A stretch of DNA of 64,000 nucleotides. Source: Nemertoderma westbladi. Lineage: Eukaryota; Xenacoelomorpha; Nemertodermatida; Nemertodermatidae. The notes under the pieces were generated by a model that was not told the DNA's origin, searched no databases, and worked only from the letters and a program-made list of their open reading frames with translations. Of the stretch, positions 33,171-44,863 are shown piece after piece (position 1 is the first letter of the stretch; the number at the start of each line of letters is the position of its first letter). The DNA lies in assembly GCA_032718475.1 (NCBI GenBank), contig JAUCBJ010002077.1, positions 98,196 through 162,195 on the forward strand. The letters run 5' to 3'. The translations under genes and the position numbers were made by a program.

Positions 33171-33373
33171 TGTAGTGACCTAACATCACGAATTAATGGG
33201 TCAACAGGAGAGCGGGATATTCAAACAGGGATATATAGGACTACTACCTAGGCCTACTGTACTGCTGTACGATATACAGCTTACTGTGCTGTCAGATCAA
33301 TTATCATATCTGCATATGCAATTATATCTGTTATCAATGCTATAACTAATTATTAATGAACGATCATTAAAGT
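33171..33373 (+). repeat. 5' LTR of Ty3/gypsy element
   Basis: 203 bp shared with 37264-37466, one mismatch seen (TGTGCTGTC versus TGCGCTGTC). Begins TGTAGTGACC and ends near ATTAAAGT. If the true end is ATTAAA, both sides carry GTAT (33167-33170 and 37465-37468), a 4-bp duplication. GGTGACCCAGACGAGG just inside is the likely primer-binding region. Confidence 0.92.
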
Positions 33374-33457
33374 GGTGACCCAGACGAGGACGCCAGAAAC
33401 GATAAAAACGTGACTCTGTTGATGCTTTTCTGCTCTTATCGTTTATCATAACAAATA

Positions 33458-34125
33458 ATGACCGAAGCCAACGCAGTCGCACTGAAACTTCCTGCCTTCT
33501 GGTCCGCCGAACCTGATATTTGGTTCCTGCAAGCGGAATCTCAATTCGCGATTCGGAAAATCATATGTGATGCAACGAAATATCATTATGTTGTAGCCTC
33601 CCTGGACCAAGTTATCGCCTGCCGGGTCCGCGGCATTATCTCCAACCTTCCCGCCGATCAAAAGTATGAAACTCTTAAAGCTAAACTCGTTTCCTGTTTA
33701 ACAGTTTAACACCCGAACAGAAGGCTTCTCGGCTCGCCAACCTCAGTGGGCTTGGAGATCGTAAACCATCCGAGCTCCTCGACTACCGGTATATGTTGTC
33801 TCTCAATGATGATAAACCCCCGGATGAGCTTTTCCGCCGACACTTTGTAGAACAACTCCCACAATATGTCCAAGATGCCATCATTGCTCTAGATTTTAAC
33901 GACATTGTCGATCTTGCTAAGGTTGCTGACAAGGTAATAGAGCGGCGGCGTGATCAACCATCTATCAACGCTGCTGCTGCAACCCGTCGCCCCCCGCGGC
34001 GCGACCGTCCATCTACAAATGATGGATCCAAAGAGATTTGCTGGTACCATGCGAAGTTTGGCGACAAGGCGAAGAATTGCCGTTCCCCGTGCATCCATTC
34101 GGGAAACTCCTCAACCAGCCACTAG
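33458..34125 (+). pseudogene. gag of Ty3/gypsy element, frame-broken
   Basis: Structural capsid protein. ATG at 33458; first frame to 33709, second frame from about 33710 to 34125, so a one-base shift near 33705. The N-terminus LKLPAFWSAEPDIWFLQAES is the usual gag start in this group. The C-terminus has CWYHAKFGDKAKNCRSPC, the C-x3-H ... C-x3-C type knuckle typical of these gags in place of the retroviral CCHC. Confidence 0.8.
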
Positions 34126-34134
34126 TGGCGGCAA

Positions 34135-34581
34135 GTGATAGAGCGCCACTCTATCACTCTATCACAGGGTCGAGAGAGCCGCCTTCTGTACGTCTGGGAC
34201 CGAAACTCTGGTACGCGCTTCCTCGTTGATTCTGGCGCCGATTTCAGTGTTTATCCTGCTTCCCCTCGTGAAAGGCGCTTAGGGAGATCCGTCGATTTCT
34301 TAAACTCTGACTCTCTCACTGCCGCGAATGGCAGCCCCATTGCGACTTATGGTACTCGTTTAATTCCACTTAATCTCGGATCCCGTCGGTTCTCGTGGAA
34401 TTTTGTCCTCGCCAATGTAATGCAACCAATCTTGGGTGCTGATTTCTTCTGTAGTCAAGGAATCCTCATAGACCTCAAGAACCAATGTTTAGTCGACGCC
34501 GTAACTTACTTGACGATACCGGCACGTCGTACAAACTGCGAGCACACCCAAACTCAACGCCATAAGCTCGGAAGACAATGA
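34135..34581 (+). pseudogene. Aspartic protease region of pol
   Basis: Same frame as the end of gag, after its TAG stop. FLVDSGADFSVYP carries the D-S-G-A active-site motif of retroelement proteases, which dimerise to cut the polyprotein. PILGADFF follows, the usual second landmark. Ends at an in-frame TGA (34579-34581) only 12 bases before the RT frame resumes, which would truncate pol. Confidence 0.82.
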
Positions 34582-34593
34582 TTTTTTTCCCTT

Positions 34594-35187
34594 TTGGCTG
34601 AGTTTTCACAGATAACAACGCCGTTATTCTCCACTACCACGGTACAACACGGAGTTGAACATCATATTCCTACTAAAGGTCCTCCAACTCATGCTCGGGC
34701 TCGCCGTTTAGACCCCACGAAACTGGCTGCTGCTCGCAAAGAGTTTGAAACTTTGGAGAAACTCGGCATCATTCAGCGTTCCTCCAGCCAATGGGCTGCG
34801 CCTCTTCACATGGTACCAAAACCCGGAGGCGGTTGGCGCCCCTGTGGTGATTATCGCCAGCTGAATGAGGCTACAATACCTGACAGATACCCAGTTCCCC
34901 ATCTGCAGGATTTTACCGCACAGTTAGCGGGGAAAACGATATTCTCGAAAGTAGATTTGGTGCGTGGCTATCATCAAATCCCAGTGTCTCCGGAAGATAT
35001 TCCAAAGACGGCCATAATTACGCCATTTGGCTTATTCGAGTTTCGTCGCATGCCTTTCGGCCTACGCAACGCTGCACAGGCTTTTCAAAGGCTTATGGAC
35101 CACGCTTGTCAAGACCTGGATTTTTTATTTATATATCTAGACGATATACTCCGTTGCGTAAATGCGTTTTCGGCGTCGCCGAACTAG
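34594..35187 (+). pseudogene. Reverse transcriptase of Ty3/gypsy element, deleted
   Basis: Copies element RNA into DNA. Seen: [47 protein letters not shown] (first Asp), [25 protein letters not shown] (catalytic Asp pair, about 35132). Directly after that motif the sequence jumps to the KCVFG-LDFLGH segment in another frame; relatives have some 35-40 residues in between, so about 100 bp have been lost. The thumb is therefore damaged. Confidence 0.88.
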
Positions 35188-35690
35188 ACTTCCTCGGCCA
35201 TCACATATCGGCTGCCGGGGTGTCACCTCTCGGCGACCACGTTGCCGCTATCCAGAACTTTCCTGAACCAACCAACATCAAGGGTTTACAAGAGTTTTTA
35301 GGACTCGTTAACTTTTATCATCGTTTTATTCCGCACGCAGCTCAACTCTTGCAGCCCCTTCACAAAGCTGCAAAGTCGAGTAAGGATAAAACTATCACGT
35401 TTACGAGTGACATGAGAACAGCTTTTTCAGCTGCCAAACATGCGCTTTGCAAAGCCACATTACTCTCGCACCCCGTCTCTACCGCTACAACGAGTTTAAC
35501 TGTTGATGCATCCGACAAAGCTGTTAGTGGGGCCCTGGAACAATACATTAATGGGGCGTGGCGGCCAATCTCGTTCTTTTCCCGTAAATTACAGCCGGCT
35601 GAAACTCGCTATTCAGCATTTGACCGTGAGTTGTTGGCAATCTACCTTGGTATTCGTCACTTTCGCTACTTTCTGGAGGGCTCGGTTGTT
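35146..35690 (+). pseudogene. RT thumb and RNase H of Ty3/gypsy element
   Basis: Frame 3 segment: [29 protein letters not shown], then LTVDASDKAVSGALEQ (first RNase H Asp), SFFSRKLQPAETRYSAFDRE (Glu region) and LLAIYLGIRHFRYFLEG. The frame is lost near 35683 and the RNase H end TDHKPL continues in frame 1. RNase H removes the RNA template during cDNA synthesis. Confidence 0.82.
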
Positions 35691-37230
35691 CCATATCTTC
35701 ACGGACCACAAACCACTCACGTTCGTTTTCTCCAGTGCTTCTACCAACTGGTCACCTAGGCAACAATGTCACCTATCCTTTATTAGCGAGTTTACTACGG
35801 ATGTGCATCATATAGAAGGAAACGATAATGTCGTAGCTGATGCATTATCCCGCATCTGCATCGAACCCGATATTCCAATGATCTATGCATCTACAACACA
35901 GACCCATATTGATTATGGCGCCCTCGCACGGGACCAGCAGTCCGACCCGGAGACACAGTCGTACCGAACTGCAATGACAGGTCTCATCATCAGAGACGTT
36001 CCCCTTACGAATAGTTCAGAATCCATCATGTGTGATATTTCTACTCAACATCCTCGGCCAATTGTTCCTCTCGCATGGCGCCGTCGTATATACGATTGTG
36101 TGCACAACCTATCACACCCGGGAATCCGTTCATCCCGCCGCCTCGTTGCAGAACGGTTTGTTTGGCATGGTCTCCATAAGGAAGTTGGAGCATGGGCACG
36201 CACCTGTTTATCTTGTCAACGGGCCAAGATTCATAAACATAATTCTGCGCCATTACAATCTTTTAGTGTTCCAGATCGCCGGTTTGCTGTGATCCACATG
36301 GACATCGCCGGACCACTTCCGACTTCTCAAGGAAACTCATATATATTCACTATAGTTGATCGATTTACACGCTGGCCCGAAGCTATTCCCATGATGGAAG
36401 CTACTGCCTTAGCTTGCGCGCGAGCCCTTCTCACTCACTGGGTTGCTCGTTATGACGTCCCGAGTGACATTACCTCAGACCGCGGCCGGCAGTTTACATC
36501 CAACCAGTGGAGCAACCTCAACAAACTCCTTGGGAGCCATGGCCACCATACTACAGCCTACCATCCTCAAGCCAATGGGCTGGTTGAACGGTTTCACCAT
36601 GGGTTGAAGGCCTCACTAAAGGCACGCTTGACAGACAGTAACTGGGTTGATGATCTCCCTATGGTTCTTCTCGGTATCCGAGCCACACCCAAAGAAGATC
36701 TCGGTTGTTCATCCGCTGAACTGGTCTATGGGGCCACCCTCCATCTTCCCGGCCAATTTTTTGAGCCCCCTGACCCCCACTCTTTCAATGACTCAGACAC
36801 GGCACCCCTACTTACTCAACTCCGCGAGTCCATGAAGACACTACGGGCTATCCCGACATCCCATCATGGCGAACGACGAAGCCATGTTTCTAACGACACC
36901 CGTAATTGCAGCTACGCTTTCGTGCGACATGATGCTCACCGCACACCTCTCCAATGTCCTTACAATGGACCCTTAAAGGTTCTTGAGCGCAACACTAAAT
37001 ACATGACTCTCGAAATCAATGGCCGCAAAGAGACTGTCTCAATTGACCGGCTTAAACCAGCCTACGTTGACTCTGATTTCGGTATTCCGTCGCCTTCAAA
37101 CGTACGCCCCCTAGCGGCCCCAAGACTGACACGCCCTCGGCAGGTTTCGATACTTTCCCCTCAGCCCGCACCAAAAGTTGAGGTTACAACCCGGTCGGGT
37201 CGGATAGTTAGACCACCTGAACGCTTATGA
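35684..37230 (+). CDS. RNase H end and integrase of Ty3/gypsy element
   Basis: Uninterrupted 3' part of pol. TDHKPLTF and DALSRI close RNase H. Integrase follows: HPGIRSSRRL and CLSCQRAKIHKH (zinc-binding HHCC region); catalytic core with HMDIAGPLPTS (Asp), ITSDRGRQF (Asp) and HPQANGLVERFHH (Glu); then YNGPLKVLERN, the GPF/Y-type module, and a basic C-terminus ending RIVRPPERL. It inserts the cDNA into the host genome. The frame ends at TGA 37228-37230, shortly before the purine tract and 3' LTR. This domain looks intact although upstream parts are broken. Confidence 0.9.
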
Positions 37231-37263
37231 GTCGTGGGAATATTTTCCCACTTGGGGGAGTAC

Positions 37264-37466
37264 TGTAGTGACCTAACATCACGAATTAATGGGTCAACAG
37301 GAGAGCGGGATATTCAAACAGGGATATATAGGACTACTACCTAGGCCTACTGTACTGCTGTACGATATACAGCTTACTGCGCTGTCAGATCAATTATCAT
37401 ATCTGCATATGCAATTATATCTGTTATCAATGCTATAACTAATTATTAATGAACGATCATTAAAGT
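37264..37466 (+). repeat. 3' LTR of Ty3/gypsy element
   Basis: Near-identical to 33171-33373; preceded by the purine-rich TTGGGGGAGTAC. Followed by ATCTACC, host sequence. Confidence 0.92.
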
Positions 37467-38159
37467 ATCTACCGGTGCAATAATTATAAATATTTTATTA
37501 TTCACAAAATTTAAACAATAGCCTAATTAATGCCTACTTAATTAATACCTTTATTATTGAAAGCGAATTAAAACATAGCTCATTACAAATCGTGATTACT
37601 TACATCATCGTACTGAATATTCAATATACAGTAGATGTAATTATAGACAGACATTGTACTGTAGCCAAGCTATAAATGCAGTAAGTAACTCTACAATGAA
37701 AATTAAGCTCAACTTTTGTTCAGCTTTAGAACCATTGTTCTGATCCATTGTTTTACGGTTGACTAGGTAAACTAACACATTTATTAATAATGGATATTAA
37801 TTTAACCCCTTTCTACAGATATCTATATAATACTGTACATACTGTATACAGTATTAACAGGATGGACATACCAGCATATACTACTAGTCTTTAAATATCC
37901 TATACTTTAAATTTTAAATAACTTTTGAAGATATAATTTTGACTAATTTTTTAAAATAACATACATGTAAATATTATCTAATTTATAGGACCTAATTATA
38001 TTATAAAATTTGGAAGATTTCACCAACATTTTTATCACTAAATTTGATGCAAAGTTTTCATCAGCAGTTGTTTTTTTTAATTTGTCTGCAGCAATTATTA
38101 TGGGGCGAGCCACGTAAGTCCAGATGAGCCTTAGCTCTGGGACTTCTAAATACTGGACA
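37467..38159. other. Host sequence after the 3' LTR; no gene seen
   Basis: AT-rich. A scrap of repeat Y (GGGGCGAGCCACGTAAGTC) lies at 38103. Confidence 0.4.
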
Positions 38160-38575
38160 GACTGTTGGGCTCCCTCTAGTGATTCTGACAGTAACCCTAA
38201 GTCATCAGCAAAGTCTAGATCAGTATAAGGTACTTTGCTGGATTTCCTCTACTTCTTCTGCCAGTAGCGGGTGTTAGGCTTACCATCACTCCATCTTTAT
38301 GAAGATGGTAAGGACATGCGTAGAACATACTCAACCACAATTATGAATAAGAATGATGCAAGTGTGTCACCCTGAAGGAGTCTCCATAAGACTCTGAAAG
38401 GATCTGTGTCACCATCAACAGTAGACACAATTGTTGTCGAACCATCGTATACTGATCTTTTATTGCTGCAATAATTTCCTCAGGAATCCCATATAATGCA
38501 AGTATGCTGAACATCCGTGGTCGGGAGACTGAGTCGAAGGCTTTAAAGAAGTCAACAAAGATAACAACATACTGT
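38160..38575 (-). pseudogene. LINE-A reverse transcriptase fragment (minus)
   Basis: Minus strand matches LINE-A from about 3105 to 3520: the FVDFFKAFDSVS region near 38560 and the LDFADDLG region near 38210, with many small differences. Degraded copy. Confidence 0.75.
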
Positions 38576-38724
38576 ACTGTATATACTAAATACGTCTTTA
38601 TTTGTTGATACAGTATCTCTTCGATTATTCTTCTAAGTTATCGCCCATAGCTTGTAGGCCTACAGTACAGTAGTAAGTAGAGTTAAGTAGTACATAAGTA
38701 GTGTATTATGTACTATCAGATCCG

Positions 38725-38925
38725 ACCATCCTATGCCCGCTGACCATTTTATATGCCCGACCATTTTATTTCAACATTATGTATTATGTATCTCGGTTAG
38801 TGTTATGTTTCTCGGCAGTACTGTATGTACTTATCGTTTGCCATATATATTTTATCAAATTTGTCAAATAAAGCCGCCGGGGCCTAAAACCGGATGTTGA
38901 ATTGAATTGAATTGAGACGTACTTC
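38725..38925 (+). mobile_element. Probable LINE or SINE 3' end
   Basis: GTCAAATAAAGCCGCCGGGG contains AATAAA and is followed by a TTGAA repeat run (about 38895-38912), the look of a retroposon tail. No coding part attached. Confidence 0.35.
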
Positions 38926-39879
38926 AATTAACTAACGATGGGGATGTTGTTCATATTCTGCGTTTATACAGTAATAATACACCAGAAAAACTCGCAATTT
39001 CCGGGCATCTTCCACTCTACGTGCTGCACGTAGGCCTAATCTGAAATGTACAATATAGGAATTTATATATCTGCTTAATTAAGGTAAAATGCATAAAAGA
39101 TAACTACAGATAGGTTATCTGTTATGCGTCGTTGATTAACTATTAAATTCTTGAAATGTTGCACTGAAATAATACTGGTACAGTAATAACAAGATTAACC
39201 TGAATTTTCTAAGAAGGCGTACAGTATGTGTTTTACGAATGGGATACTGTAGACCTCCAGAAATATGTATAAAGGAGATAGATACCCCCACACAACAATA
39301 TGAGGTGTGGAGTCTTTTATGTAGGTCGTCAAGTAATGTTAATGTTCTCCCAGCTTGATATCCGTTCTAAGTCAAAATACTTGCCAAGATACCGTATCAT
39401 GTAATTATGTGATAGTTGAATGCCTTTTAATAGAAAATAATACATAAATAAGTTTGTATTATAATGAAGGTCGTCTGGCAACACATCTATTTTTACTCAT
39501 TCTCTGTGTCAATCATCATTAATTACAATAATTAATTATGGTATCCATTATTGGATTCCACTTACACGAACTTTCATTCTTGTTTCCAAGAAACCTTCTT
39601 GAGCAAACTCCAGTATTTAAATATTTAGGCGCCAATTACTTAATAGGCCTAGGCCTACATTAACTGAAGTTAGGTCATTCCAGATGCGCGACGAATATTT
39701 GATGCTAAATAGTTAATTGCATTTTGCGGTATGCGGTGAGTTCGTTTTCTGAGTAGAGTAATGAACAACTTTATTAGGCCAACATGGTAAATGAGCAATG
39801 AGAAATCTGTTAGACATCGCGATGCCCCTCTAAGCGATATTCGAATAGCTACTGTACTACAGTACAACAGTACAGTATA

Positions 39880-39988
39880 TGCATGCTACCTAGATAACAT
39901 GTACAGCACAGTACGGTAGGCCTACATTCAGTATGCTACATAGATAACATGTACAGCACAGTACGGTAGGCCTACATTCAGTATGCTA
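39880..39988. repeat. Two-copy 51-bp tandem repeat
   Basis: GATAACATGTACAGCACAGT through TTCAGTATGCTAC occurs twice in tandem, each unit containing GTAGGCCTAC. Confidence 0.75.
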
Positions 39989-40275
39989 CATTATGCAGTA
40001 TGTCTACGCAATGACTTATAATTTTACATTGACGTTCAAACATTACATAAGTCTAACAGAAGGAAGCATGCACGCACGGTCAGTTACAGTAGATTTTCGA
40101 TATACAATGACCATTAGCCCGTAACGTTGTTATTGGGAAGGAGCAGGTTACAGAAATAATTTACCATGGTTACATTACAATAATTAAGGAGAATATCATT
40201 ATTATTTATAATCTTTCAATTATTTGAATATATTAGTAATAAATTTATATCGTAATGATTAATTACTTTTTAATT

Positions 40276-40403
40276 TAACGAAACGAAACGAAACAAACAC
40301 TTATTATTTCGTTTTTAATTTCGCTTAATATTTTCTCGTTACGTTATTTTTTCGTTTCGTTATTGCCTAATATGCTTCGTTTCGTTTCGTTTCGTTTGGT
40401 TAT
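40276..40403. repeat. Inverted CGAAA pentanucleotide runs
   Basis: AACGAAACGAAACGAAAC near 40278 faces CGTTTCGTTTCGTTTCG near 40378, with TTTCG words between. Could fold into a hairpin. Confidence 0.6.
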
Positions 40404-40709
40404 GCCATCCCTGGTAGTAACTAATAATCGCGGATGTTGGCTGTCGGCGTTGCCTGTAGTTCTCAGTGATATATTTGCTTGCCCCACATTAGGAACTTTC
40501 ATGAAATTAACTCCATGCACTTGGACTTGTACTTGTGCCTATGAGTACAACAATTCAGCAAAGAGGACAGAGTGAATAAAAATATCGTACTGTAATGACA
40601 CAAAATTAAAGAAGTACTTGAATTAGTTATCGAAAGCATCTGCGGCCTCTAAGCCACACTGATAGTAATAAATAATGATGTGTACAATAACAGTAAATAA
40701 TCGAACACA

Positions 40710-41986
40710 TTAGAATGAGGGGCCGTAAGTGTTAATGTCTCTGTTTGTAAGGCTGGATTTCCTCGTCCGCTCCGTGGTCGGTGGCTGTTGTATGGCTGTA
40801 TCAACTCCCATCCTGAGTACATTCTCTGTGAGACTACGGCTCGGATCAACCTATGGAAATACCGTATAAACATTTAAAGTAATCATCTGTACCACACACA
40901 GCACGGTGTCCAACACACAGTATTGTGAAAAATTATTTAAATAATGAAAATGAATCTAATAGTGGCTCCCAACTTATGTAGTTCGCAGTTTTTAAATCTG
41001 GTACAAAACATACGAACAAATACAGTAATGCCTACCGGCTACAGTGCAACAGTAGTATATGTAGCATGTACTGTAGGCGGCACCCATAAATTATCCATCT
41101 CCGTCATTCTTAACTGCTTGAGGTACGTTATGCTGTACTTTTATATTTAACCGCAGGCCTGCAGCAAAATAAACCACATACAGTACCTTCTGAGGTCGAG
41201 GTAATTTTTGCCAAGAGGCTTTTCTGACTAGGTAGTTCATTAGTATTAGGCCAACTGTACACTTTGCTACTTACCTTTACTTGTTCGTCGGAATCAGACG
41301 CCAATCTTTGGATTCCCGGTCCACCGGTAGGTGTCGCCAACTTCCCCAGAAGAAAACCTCCCAGCGAGCTGCGTCGTGTTCTAAAACAAAAATTGTATTA
41401 AAAATTAAATTACAAATATGATTAATATTAATATAATAATTATCGGATCAGCACACTGTAATAGGACACTTAACATAATATTTTATGGCGGAATTTCTCA
41501 AATTTTAAACATAATTTGAATTTGCATCTAATTAACAAAATACAGTATGACGTTAATTTTTTGGAAATATTCCTGGTTATGACACTTTCGGTGGTGAATA
41601 GTAGACCTAGGCCTATAGACGTCGAGCAATATTGGTAATTTAAACAGTGCAATTTGACGTTTTCTATTATTCTATTGAGATATATTTGGATACAAAGTTT
41701 ACATTGGAACTTTGGAGTCTCACACAGTATACTGTAGCCTTATAAATTATACAATAATACTGTCATTATTTTTTTAATGTAAACAAAAGGTAGAAGTAGG
41801 CTACTAAATCTACAGTACTATCAATATTATTCACCTGTTAGCTGCTTCTGGAGGTGGTACAGCTGGTAGCTCCGCTACTGTGTCGTGAGTCTCATGTGAT
41901 TCGTTGGTATTGCTACTCAGCGTTGGTGCCTCAAAACTCTTTGGGAACATGAATGACATCAGACTGGGCCTCCGTTCTTTGGCCAT
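40710..41986 (-). CDS. Gene B: small RRxS-motif protein of unknown family
   Basis: Three exons: 41986-41835, 41380-41275, 40850-40710; introns 454 and 424 bp with good GT-AG sites (AACAG|GTGAAT, TTTTAG|AACACG, AAAG|GTAAGT, CCATAG|GTTGAT). 132 residues. Same phases as genes A and C. Exon 1 MAKERRPSLMSFMFP; exon 2 TRRSSLGGFLLGKL; exon 3 VDPSRSLTEN, then RKSSLTNRDIN and a C-terminal PSF. One Arg/Lys-rich phosphorylation-type site per exon, no signal peptide or membrane span, Pro-rich linkers. Function unknown; conserved exon edges and ends among A, B and C argue that these are real genes. Confidence 0.74.
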
Positions 41987-42759
41987 ATCGAATCAGGTTA
42001 CAACTAAACACATCAGATTCCTTTAGTATGCTATGTTGCCGGATAAGAGGTGTGTATCAGTAGGCCCTACTAGAGTACTGTAGCGCAAGGTGCAGTTAAA
42101 AAATACAAAAGACACCTTGTCCTGGAATATACAGTATTGTAGTGTCTTAATTCAGAAATTTGGTAGACTCTCCAAATTTTTGACAAAAATCGTAATAATG
42201 AGATTTCATTACATTTGAAACATTATATAGAGCTCCCTCCTAATTTATGGGTGAGTCATAATTTTTATTTTACTTTCATTAAACTTCAGCTACTGTAATT
42301 TAAGCTTTAAAAAAGGTGTTCATCCAATATTGCACCATTTTTACTGCACCGGCTAATCCGTTTAGGAGAAAAATATTTAAAGTTTATACATCAAATAATA
42401 GGGGGAAAGGGCAATAAATTATAGATTATCTGTACAGTACAAGTAGGCCTACGGGGGGCTAGTTTATTTAAACATCCGTAGTTTGGTCTTTATGTCATTG
42501 TTTGTAGATAACAACTCACAGCTACTGTAATGGTTTTGCATCTGCACGAGGCTACTTTATTATATTTAATGAATTAGACTCATATTCATTTTGTTTATCT
42601 CATAAGCAGCTGAGCAACATGAATCAATAACTCATCATTCCTACATAAATAAAATTGTTCTAGAATATGAGGTATTTATTAAATATAATCAAACGCCCAT
42701 ACTGTATCTCAGCTAATCCTCAACGAAATATGTTTTCACATATTAGGTATCCTTGATAT
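41987..42759. other. Upstream of gene B; no gene seen
   Basis: 42195-42360 repeats the dispersed sequence also found at 7768-7925. The remainder is AT-rich; TAGGCCTAC near 42445. Confidence 0.4.
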
Positions 42760-42764
42760 AGGGT

Positions 42765-43085
42765 ACGCAGCAAACTTCGCCCTCGTCCAATCTTCACCCT
42801 CAAAATGAGCAACTATCGCCCTGCGGAAACCTTCGCCCGCGAGCAACCTTCGCCCTATAAACAATTATTGTTTTTGTTCGAAAAAGCCGTCTCTGTAACC
42901 TGCTCCTTTACCTAAATTTGTTACGAAAATGCATGGTTACTACAGTAACACATATCTTATTGGGCGAAGGTTGCTCGCGGGCGAAGATTGCCATGCGGTG
43001 GAAGGTTTACCCCGGGCGAAGGTTGTACGCGGACGAAGATTAGACGCGGGCGAAGGTTGTACGCGGGCGAAGATTGCACCCAACC
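42765..43085. mobile_element. Foldback element of CTTCGCCC / GGGCGAAG repeats
   Basis: Left arm carries repeated CTTCGCCC words (AACCTTCGCCCGCGAGCAAC at 42829); right arm carries the inverse (GGGCGAAGGTTGCTCGCGGG at 42962) and tandem GCGGGCGAAGGTTGTAC units. The middle contains the family Z word GTAACCTGCTCCTTTACC. No ORF. Looks like a non-autonomous transposon with long, internally repeated inverted ends. Confidence 0.6.
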
Positions 43086-43545
43086 TAATATAGCCAGCTT
43101 TCTATTAGTAGGCCTACCAACAAATCACTACTGTATAAGGTAGGGGTACTGTAGAAGCATAACTGCGGTGTAACAGGTGCAATATCCCTGGAGACACCTT
43201 TTCAACGGCTTGTTGGAAAAATAAAAGCAAAAATAAAATCTGACTTACCTAGTAAGGTGGAGGGGGGTGATTTAATACCATCTCGTTACGATTTGTAAAA
43301 ACATTTGTGGATGGGGGTGGGGGGGTGTCAAGGTTCCTGAATTATAACACTATTCCAGGACATGATGTACTGTAGGCCCCCTATATTAGGAATTTTTGAG
43401 GAAATAGGGTTTCTTTGTTTCAGTTGTAGCCATGTATTTTTGTAGGGAAAAGAGACAATCTTTAAGGTATAAACGGTTAAAAACCCTATTTTGTAGAATA
43501 AAATGTTCACAACTCGAAGAAACAACTAAATATTTTAGTAGGCCT

Positions 43546-44863
43546 AGGGAGGGGTGGGGTTAAATGGGTCTTGGGGCTAAATGGGTTTATTCGATATTTT
43601 CTGTCATATTTCGAAAAATACTTACGATGACCACAATAATTTACTGGTTTCTTGTAATCTAATTAATTTCCTTTTTATTGACCTATAATACTGTATGTTA
43701 GCATTTGAAGTTTACTTCATGTAAATTATTGCTGGTGAAAAAAATATATTTTCCCGCCATAAAAACACTCAATTTTGCTCAGCGATTTTCTGTGTTCTGG
43801 TTAGTGTGGGACGTTGAGGAATGGATTGTTGAGATTCCCCATTTACCAAGCTATCGTTTCATATAGTGTATCATGGAGCGTTTTAAACGAGGAGAAACGA
43901 TCAATTTTTAAAACGGGGGAAAATGGGTCTATCTGAATTTTTTAGAGTGGGGTAAATGGGTCTATCATAATTTAAAAAAAACTAACGGGAATTTAAAGCC
44001 ACTGTAGATCGATAGGCCCTGTAAGCGATGGATATTGATTTTAGAGGGAAACTTGAACTAATAAGCAACATACACTGACGGAATTAACTTCAAGCCTAAT
44101 GGTGAGGGACGGATGTTAGTCGGGGTGGCCGGAAGTCGTGGAGGGTCAAAGAATTATGTTTCTAAGGTTATTGAGGTAAATAATGATAACATGGAGATTA
44201 CTGTACATTAGGCATCGCGTGTAAAAGCTTGCAACAAGATTGAAGTTAGTGTTACGGTTGTACTAACGGATCCACCGGAGTATGGTTGTCATTCATTCTC
44301 GGAGATTAGGAGAAAGTTAAACACACCAGTTGCGGCAGGAGGTAGCCTACTAAACGTGTGCAACGCACGTTTCGCTTTGAAATAAACACCTTCGGAGAAG
44401 AAGAGCTAGCTACCACCTTGATTGTTTATGCCGTGAACTTTTAAATAATTTAGGACTCTTATTTAGGAGAACATTCTTAATATTAAATTTAATATTTTGA
44501 ACTTACATTTTGACAAAATATCAGTTAAAATGTAATCTATATATCAAATTTTTGCAAATTTTGTTCTGCTTTTCAACGACCCATTCAACCCGCTTTAAAT
44601 CCCACTATATATAGCTAATTTTGCCAAAGATTCAACATAGACCCTTTTAACCCCACACTTGACCGATTTTTCCCGACGATTCATTACTTCTAAAAACTGA
44701 AATATATTTCCATAGAATGGCTCTCTACTGTCGATTCTTATAAATTCAGAAACTAGAATAATACAATGTTACGTTAGATGATGTTTTTATTTCATAATGA
44801 ATGATCAAAAGCAACAAAAGTCATTTAAACCAAAAAAATAGACCCATTCAACCCCCCCCCCCC
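43546..44863. mobile_element. Element with GGGGTTAAATGGGTC inverted termini
   Basis: GGGGTTAAATGGGTC-type words near 43555, 43575, 43920 and 43950 face their reverse complements near 44578, 44640 and 44840 (GACCCATTCAACCCC), 1.3 kb apart. AT-rich middle without a transposase ORF. Ends at a C run (44852-44863). Probably a non-autonomous DNA element with subterminal repeats. Confidence 0.55.

Larger units (their letters stand above)
33171..37466 (+). mobile_element. Ty3/gypsy LTR retrotransposon, defective
   Basis: 4.3 kb: 5' LTR, gag, protease, reverse transcriptase, RNase H, integrase, purine-rich tract TTGGGGGAG, 3' LTR. Domain order with integrase after RNase H defines Ty3/gypsy. The LTRs differ at one visible position, so insertion was recent, but the coding region carries a gag frame change (about 33705), stops between gag and protease (34123) and before RT (34579), a deletion after the YLDD motif and a frame change in RNase H (about 35683). 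No envelope gene. It probably moved using proteins from another copy. Confidence 0.93.

Noticed and set aside
33171-37466. Endogenous retrovirus
   Set aside because: No envelope-like ORF between integrase and the 3' LTR; the domain order fits an ordinary Ty3/gypsy retrotransposon.
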